10,008 nucleotides of DNA, taken from Phycisphaerales bacterium (GTDB lineage: Bacteria > Planctomycetota > Phycisphaerae > Phycisphaerales > UBA1924). Each line of letters starts with the position of its first letter. The first letter of the stretch is position 1. Location: NCBI GenBank assembly GCA_029260415.1, contig JAJDDH010000296.1:1-10008 (forward strand), written 5' to 3'. The notes under the pieces are model-generated. The model saw only the letters and a program-made list of their open reading frames with translations. It did no database searches and was not told the origin of the DNA. The position numbers were made by a program, and so were the translations under genes. This document shows, one piece after another, positions 5,944 through 10,008 of this stretch.

Positions 5944-6417
5944 TCAGGAGAGGTTGCGCGGATCCTCGCCGCGCTCGATCGCGGCAATCTTGTTCGTCCG
6001 GCGCTCGTGTCGCCCCCCCTCGAACGGGCTGGCCAGCCAGACGTCCACGATCCGCTCCATCAGGTGCTGCCCGAGCAGGTCGCCCGAGAGGCAGAGCACG
6101 TTCGCGTCGTTGTGGGCCCGCGAGAGGCCCGCGGTCAGCTCGTCGTGCACGACCGCGGCCCGGACGCCGTCGATCTTGTTGGCGGCGATCGACATCCCGA
6201 TCGACGTGCCGCAGATGAGGATGCCGAACTCGGCCTCGCCCGTGCCCACGGCCTTGCCCACGACGTAGGCCTGGTCGGGGTAGTCGCAGGGGCCCTCACA
6301 GGCGCCGACGATCGAGGCCTCGTGCCCGGCGCGCCTGAGGTGCTCGCAGATGGCCTGGGCGGGGGCGTTGCCCCGGTGGTCGGCGCCGATGACGATGCGC
6401 AGGGGGCTGTCGGTCAT
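5944..6417 (-). CDS. rpiB: Ribose-5-phosphate isomerase B
   Basis: A 157-residue member of the RpiB/LacAB family, which interconverts ribose 5-phosphate and ribulose 5-phosphate in the pentose phosphate pathway, in the cytoplasm. Family features in order are IGADHRG (10-16, substrate-binding Asp13-His14), DYPDQA (45-50), the active-site loop ILICGTSIGMSIAANK (66-81) with catalytic Cys69, HNDANVL (102-108) with His102, and FEGGRHERR (132-140). The loop reads GTSIG where GTGIG is commoner, a minor change. Length is normal. The ATG (6415-6417) overlaps the stop of the upstream phosphatase gene as ATGA, and a GGAGG lies ten bases before it inside that gene (6428-6432), so translation is coupled. 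The phosphatase-rpiB order is the same as ywlE-ywlF in Bacillus. Confidence 0.95.
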   Translation of the reverse strand: MTDSPLRIVIGADHRGNAPAQAICEHLRRAGHEASIVGACEGPCDYPDQAYVVGKAVGTGEAEFGILICGTSIGMSIAANKIDGVRAAVVHDELTAGLSRAHNDANVLCLSGDLLGQHLMERIVDVWLASPFEGGRHERRTNKIAAIERGEDPRNLS

Positions 6418-7280
6418 GAGTCGAGTTCCTCCAGCCTTGCGCGGATGAGTTCGGTCAAACGCCCGGCGGTCTGACGATAGACCTCGACCCCCATCCCGAT
6501 CGGGTCGGGCACGCCCCCATCGGGGTCGAGGGTGACGATCTTGCTCTCGCTGCCCGGTGCGATGGCGCGGGCAGCCTGGGCGTGGGCGGGGGTCATGCAG
6601 AACACGACCTCCGCTCGCTCGACCATCTCGGGCGTGAGCGGGCTCGAGCGGTGGGCCTGCAGGTCCAGCCCGAGCTCGCGCATCGTCTCGACCGCCTCGC
6701 TCGCGGCGGGGGACCCGAGCGACGCGCTCACGCCCGCGCTCAGGACGCGGAAAGCCGTGCCGTCGGGCTCGCGCTCGCTCAGCTGCCCGCGGGCGATGGC
6801 CTCGGCCATCGGGCTGCGGCAGGTGTTGCCCGTGCACACGAACAGGATCACCCGCTCGCGGACGGGGCTGCGGGCCTGGGGCGGTGGGGGGGCGCCGGTC
6901 ATCGGTTCCAGTGTATCGGGCGCGCCCGGGGCGATCGCGCACGCGGCCCGCGGGCGGTGGTCCGCGACGTATCGGTACACGCGGGCGCCGACCCACGAGA
7001 CCCCGGGCAGATACATCGCCAGCGCGGGGAGGAACCCGACGGGCGTGCGGCGCAGCGCCCTGCGGATCGCGGGGTAGCCCACCAGCACGCGCCCGTCGCT
7101 GGTCCGCATGGGCATGCCGCGCATCGCCTCCTCGATGGGCACGGGCAGCTCGTGCTCGGGCGTGCGGGTCAGGTCGCGCAGCTCGATCCGCCCCAGCCAG
7201 TCCAGGCGGCGGATCAGACGCGTTGTCCGCACGCAGTACGAGCATCGTCCGTCGTAGAAGCAGGTGTCACGCCCGGGCAT
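6414..7280 (-). CDS. Fusion: DCC (DUF393) thiol-disulfide domain + YwlE-type low-molecular-weight phosphatase
   Basis: One unbroken 288-codon frame encodes two domains. Residues 5-110 match the DCC/DUF393 family: CFYDGRCSYC at 7-16 with the redox CxxC pair Cys13/Cys16, then a thioredoxin-like fold ending near YRYVADHRPR. These domains are presumed thiol-disulfide oxidoreductases. A Pro/Ala-rich linker (about 111-142) leads to a low-molecular-weight phosphatase (143-288): P-loop CTGNTCRS with nucleophile Cys149 and Arg155, SAGV (181-184), SSPLTPEMVERAEVVFCMT (212-230) and the general-acid DP at 259-260, followed by EVYRQT. Threonine at 150 and 153 gives the CTGNTCR loop of Bacillus YwlE, the protein-arginine phosphatase, in place of the usual tyrosine-phosphatase loop with Leu or Ile. 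An internal ATG (6900-6902) could start a separate phosphatase, but it lacks a good ribosome site and no stop divides the domains. The gene heads a coupled operon with rpiB. Confidence 0.85.
   Translation of the reverse strand: MPGRDTCFYDGRCSYCVRTTRLIRRLDWLGRIELRDLTRTPEHELPVPIEEAMRGMPMRTSDGRVLVGYPAIRRALRRTPVGFLPALAMYLPGVSWVGARVYRYVADHRPRAACAIAPGAPDTLEPMTGAPPPPQARSPVRERVILFVCTGNTCRSPMAEAIARGQLSEREPDGTAFRVLSAGVSASLGSPAASEAVETMRELGLDLQAHRSSPLTPEMVERAEVVFCMTPAHAQAARAIAPGSESKIVTLDPDGGVPDPIGMGVEVYRQTAGRLTELIRARLEELDS
6428..6432 (-). promoter_or_regulatory. Ribosome binding site of rpiB inside the upstream gene
   Basis: GGAGG on the - strand, ten bases before the rpiB ATG and within the last codons (Leu-Glu-Glu-Leu) of the phosphatase gene. 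It fixes the rpiB start at 6417 and supports coupled translation. Confidence 0.65.
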
Positions 7281-7371
7281 CGGGCAATCCTAGAGGCGGA
7301 TCGGGCCCGGGGGTGCGTGGTTTGTTTGGGGGAGGCGTCGAGAGTAAGGCATCCGGGAGTGGGGGGCGTCG

Positions 7372-7377
7372 TATAGT
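7372..7377 (+). promoter_or_regulatory. Possible -10 element for the pseudopilin gene
   Basis: TATAGT lies 56 bases before the pseudopilin ATG in the 153-base divergent gap (7281-7433) and stands out in GC-rich sequence. No TTGACA-like -35 is found 16-18 bases upstream, so it is a weak call; an activator-dependent or non-housekeeping promoter is possible. Confidence 0.3.
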
Positions 7378-7433
7378 CCTGCCAAGACGCCGGGGGAACA
7401 CGCCCGCACCGGGGACACGCAAGGAGCGTCCAG

Positions 7434-8630
7434 ATGTCATTCGAACCCAAGTCGGGCGCCTCGGCGCCCCGGTCGTCCGCCGGTTTCACGCTGGCCGAGC
7501 TGCTGATCGTTATCTCGATCATCGCCCTGCTGGTCGCGATCACGATCCCGGCGCTGGGCGGGGCGCGGACCGCGGCGCGCAAGGCCTCGACGCGGCAGCT
7601 GATGTCCAGCCTGCAGCAGGCCGCGGGCGCGTTCCGCAACGACAACGCCCGGGCGCCCGGGCTGTTCTCCGCGTCGGACATGGGGCACTCGGAGAACGAG
7701 GCCCAGGGCATGAGCGCGATGGAGAACGTCGTGCTCGAACTGGCGGGTCAGGAGGCGGTCCTCGGGCGCGACGGCGAGATCTCCAACCCCTCAGCGACCA
7801 ATACCAACGCGATCCTCGTCGGTCCGCGTATGACCGCGGGCAGCCAGTACTGGGTGGACCCGACGCTGATCGGGACCTCGTCGTCGTACTTCGACATCTC
7901 CCCCGAGTTCTTCGTCAAGCAGCTCAAGGACACGCAGCAGATCCAGAACGCGATGGGCGACGTGGGGCACACCGCCGCGCAGGACGATGACCCGCAGCTG
8001 CCCGACCTTGTGGACGCCTTCGGCCAGCCCCTGCTGGCCTGGGTCGAGGACGAGTTCGGCCCGGGGCGCATCGATCAGAACGCGTCGGTCATCGAGGACG
8101 AGCGGAAGAAGTTCGTCAACATCGACTCGGACACCGACGGCCCGGCCCGCTTCTACTGGATGGCCAACGCCACCTTCCTGAGCGCCCCCGAGCTGGGCAA
8201 GCAGGGGTACGACATGACCCTCCCGCCCGGCGGGGGGAAGACGAGCATCCTCGGGCTCGGGACGCGCAACTTCCCAATGGCCGGCGACGAACATGTCATC
8301 GAGTCGCTCGCGGCCCTGCTGGGCAACCCGGGCTTCAAGGAACTCCAGGACTCGACGGGCACGCTCTACGACCCCGAGGACCTGATCCCCTCGACCTCGC
8401 GCGGCTCGTTCGTGATCCACTCCGCCGGTCCCGATGGGATCTATCTCGGCACCAAGGACAAGGGCCTGGCCAGCGCCACGAACGACGGCGATCACATCCT
8501 CTACGGGACGAACTTCTACATCCCGGGCACGAGCACCGCCGACCCGGACGCCCGCTACAAGGACGACAAGGGCGCCCCGACCAGCCTCGACGTGATCGAG
8601 GCGTTCGATGATCTCGTCGTGAGCGACTGA
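7434..8630 (+). CDS. Type IV pilin-like / type II secretion pseudopilin, large form
   Basis: A 398-residue protein with a class III (prepilin) signal: 17 leader residues ending in Gly17, then FTLAELLIVISIIALLVAIT (18-37) with the conserved Glu22 at position +5. A prepilin peptidase would cut after Gly17 and methylate Phe18, and the hydrophobic helix (about 18-40) would anchor or pack the subunit in a pilus or pseudopilus. The globular part is much longer than that of typical GspG/PilA proteins (about 140-170 residues). It contains DAFGQPLLAWVEDE (200-213) and a late SFVIHSAGPDGIYLGTKDKG block, the 'aspartate-x-GxP' and 'SAGPDGIxGT' features of planctomycete GspG-like and DUF1559-related pseudopilins; the latter may bind calcium. 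The start is fixed by AAGGAG (7421-7426) seven bases before the ATG. It is followed after 48 bases by comEC on the same strand. Whether it serves secretion, adhesion or DNA uptake cannot be told from sequence alone. Confidence 0.85.
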   Translation: MSFEPKSGASAPRSSAGFTLAELLIVISIIALLVAITIPALGGARTAARKASTRQLMSSLQQAAGAFRNDNARAPGLFSASDMGHSENEAQGMSAMENVVLELAGQEAVLGRDGEISNPSATNTNAILVGPRMTAGSQYWVDPTLIGTSSSYFDISPEFFVKQLKDTQQIQNAMGDVGHTAAQDDDPQLPDLVDAFGQPLLAWVEDEFGPGRIDQNASVIEDERKKFVNIDSDTDGPARFYWMANATFLSAPELGKQGYDMTLPPGGGKTSILGLGTRNFPMAGDEHVIESLAALLGNPGFKELQDSTGTLYDPEDLIPSTSRGSFVIHSAGPDGIYLGTKDKGLASATNDGDHILYGTNFYIPGTSTADPDARYKDDKGAPTSLDVIEAFDDLVVSD

Positions 8631-8678
8631 CCGAATCGGGCCCCCGGGCTTGCATATCGCCCGCCCAGCGGTGAGCCT

Positions 8679-10008
8679 GTGTCCGTGGACACGCTCCCGG
8701 GGGGAAGCCAGCAGGACACCGACCATCGCTCCGGCGCGCGCCTGCGCGCCGGGCTGTCGCTGGGCGCGTTCATCGCGGGGCTGTCGCTGGGGCTGCATGC
8801 GCCGGGCGCGCCCGTCGGGGTGTGGTTCGTGCTGGCGGTGCTCGCGGGCGCCGTGGTCGCGCTGAGCCGGGGTGTGCTGTGCAAGGGGGCGATGCTCGCG
8901 GCGGTGCTGCTGCTGGGCGCGGGATGGATGCAGGCCCGGGTGCACACGCGGGACGCGATGAGCATCACCGCGCTGGTCAGCCCGGGGGACCCCGTGCGCC
9001 TGGTGCGCATCGAGGGCGTGGTGCGGTCGGCGATGGTCGGGTTCGGGGCCCCGCCGACCCCGCTCGACCCGCCGCGCTCCGGGCCCCGGATCGGGTGGGT
9101 GTTGATCGACGTCACACGCGCCATCGACGGCGAGGCGTGGATCCCGCTGAGCGGGCGCGTCACGCTGAGCGCGCCCGGGCTGCGGGACGCGCACGTGCAC
9201 GCCGGGCAGCGGGTGCGGGTGACCGGGCGCCTGAGCGCCCCCGGGCCCGCGGGCGCGACGCCCTGGCGGCGCGCAATCGGACGGGTCAACGGGAGCGACG
9301 CGCGGGTCTCCACCCCGGACCCGGCAATGATCGAGCCCGTCGCGGCGGGGGGCATGCTGGCGCGGGGCGTCGAGCGCCTGCGCGCCCTGCGGGGGCAGGT
9401 CCGTCGAAGGGCGGTGCGGGCGCTGGGCGGGGGTGACGACGGGGAGGTCAGCGACGCGCGCTCGATGATGCTCGCGCTGCTGCTGGGGCGGGTCGAGGGC
9501 GAGCTGGATCCCATCCGGGAGCGCTTCCGCAGGATCGGCGCGGCCCACCTGCTGGCGATCTCGGGGTTCCACCTCTCGGTCCTGGGGCTGCTGGCGCTCT
9601 GGTGCGTGCGGTTGTCGGGCGAGCGGGGGCGGGGGGGCTCGGCGCTGGTCGCGGGGCTGATCGTCGCGTACCTGCTGGCGCTGCCGGCGCGCATCCCGGT
9701 GGTGCGGGCGGGCGTGATGCTGCTGGCGCTGTTTGCGAGCGATGCCGCGGGGCGGAGGCACGACCGCCTGGCGCTGCTGGGGTGGGTGGCGATCGCGGTG
9801 CTGGTCTGGCGCCCGGCGGACGCCGCGTCGCTGAGCTTCATCCTGAGCTTCGGGATCACGGCGCTGCTGCTCTGGCTGACCTCGGCGCGCCACCCCTGGG
9901 TCTTCGGGCGCCCCGCGCTGCGGGGGACAATCGAGAGGCCCGGCGGCGTGCTCGCCTCGATCGGCGGCGCGGTCCGCGCCGCGGCGGTGCTCTGCCTGCT
10001 CTGCTGGC
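8679..10008 (+). CDS. comEC: ComEC/Rec2-family DNA uptake channel protein (N-terminal part, partial)
   Basis: The frame is open from 8631 to the window end. No ATG precedes the conserved region; GTG at 8679 or at 8685 are the likely starts, and GGTGAG at 8670-8675 favours 8685 by spacing. From 8679, 443 residues are visible. Residues 25-90 hold hydrophobic helices, and about 90-240 is the DUF4131/OB-like part (RIEGVV, GQRVRVTGRLSAPG). The Competence domain (PF03772) begins near 258: ALLLGRVEG (266-274), HLLAISGFHLSVL (290-302), LPARIPVVRAGVMLL and SFILSFGITALLL, all with transmembrane character. ComEC carries single-stranded DNA across the inner membrane during natural transformation. Family members run to about 700-800 residues, so the remaining helices and any metallo-beta-lactamase-like nuclease domain lie beyond the window. 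It lies 48 bases downstream of the pseudopilin, so they may be co-transcribed. Confidence 0.9.
   Translation, partial: MSVDTLPGGSQQDTDHRSGARLRAGLSLGAFIAGLSLGLHAPGAPVGVWFVLAVLAGAVVALSRGVLCKGAMLAAVLLLGAGWMQARVHTRDAMSITALVSPGDPVRLVRIEGVVRSAMVGFGAPPTPLDPPRSGPRIGWVLIDVTRAIDGEAWIPLSGRVTLSAPGLRDAHVHAGQRVRVTGRLSAPGPAGATPWRRAIGRVNGSDARVSTPDPAMIEPVAAGGMLARGVERLRALRGQVRRRAVRALGGGDDGEVSDARSMMLALLLGRVEGELDPIRERFRRIGAAHLLAISGFHLSVLGLLALWCVRLSGERGRGGSALVAGLIVAYLLALPARIPVVRAGVMLLALFASDAAGRRHDRLALLGWVAIAVLVWRPADAASLSFILSFGITALLLWLTSARHPWVFGRPALRGTIERPGGVLASIGGAVRAAAVLCLLCW

Noticed and set aside
8631..8678. Short inverted repeat CGGGC/GCCCG between the pseudopilin and comEC as a terminator.
   Set aside because: The stem is only five bases with a nine-base loop and no T-run follows, so it is not distinguishable from chance in GC-rich DNA.
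7791..9893. Open frame of 700 codons on the - strand across the pseudopilin and comEC.
   Set aside because: It is antisense to two well-recognised genes and its translation is dominated by Arg, Pro, Gln and His repeats, typical of shadow frames in high-GC DNA.
1..10008. Search for a defence island, mobile element, CRISPR array, tRNA or attachment site.
   Set aside because: No transposase, integrase, toxin-antitoxin pair, nuclease-helicase set, regularly spaced repeats or tRNA-like fold was seen on either strand.

Overview
The window is high-GC and densely coding. It most resembles a free-living Planctomycetota chromosome, probably of the Phycisphaerae/Phycisphaerales type. That assignment is inference from several hallmarks: two secreted proteins with a C-terminal PAP-type sorting signal ending in an arginine cluster, a membrane protein led by a CxxC/CPEC zinc ribbon, a large pseudopilin with a GFTLAELL leader, and a short DUF721/DciA-like protein. 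No rRNA, tRNA, insertion sequence, integrase, CRISPR array or phage gene is visible. This reads as ordinary core or semi-core chromosome, not a defence or mobile island.

Layout. Positions 1-199 hold the last 65 codons of a sensor histidine kinase (+). Converging on it is an ABC-transporter ATPase of the PotA/FbpC/UgpC type (262-1347, -) with no permease or binding-protein gene beside it in the window. Divergent from the ATPase is a + strand pair with a 4-base stop/start overlap: a DUF721/DciA-like protein (1395-1760) and a zinc-ribbon, three-helix membrane protein (1757-2197). A full-length SpoVR-family gene follows (2306-3835, +).

The middle of the window (3933-5766, -) holds two tandem paralogous genes for secreted, surface-sorted proteins. 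They are about 72% identical by hand count over their conserved core, and each is followed by a hairpin terminator. The 361-base gap between them is the only long non-coding stretch. It contains the upstream gene's terminator and an unexplained cluster of four small perfect hairpins that would lie in the leader of the downstream gene.

Next on the - strand is a translationally coupled pair: a two-domain protein fusing a DCC-type (DUF393) thiol-disulfide domain to a YwlE-type low-molecular-weight phosphatase (6414-7280), then ribose-5-phosphate isomerase B (5944-6417). The phosphatase-rpiB order matches ywlE-ywlF in Bacillus. Divergent from it, on the + strand, are a large type IV pilin-like/type II secretion-like pseudopilin (7434-8630) and the start of comEC (8679 onward, cut by the window end). 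ComEC is the DNA-uptake channel, so a pilin-like gene directly upstream is suggestive of a competence link but does not prove one.

I found no convincing novel multi-gene system. The items most worth a second look are the DCC-phosphatase fusion with its arginine-phosphatase-like P-loop, the hairpin cluster between the duplicated surface-protein genes, and the pilin-comEC neighbourhood.
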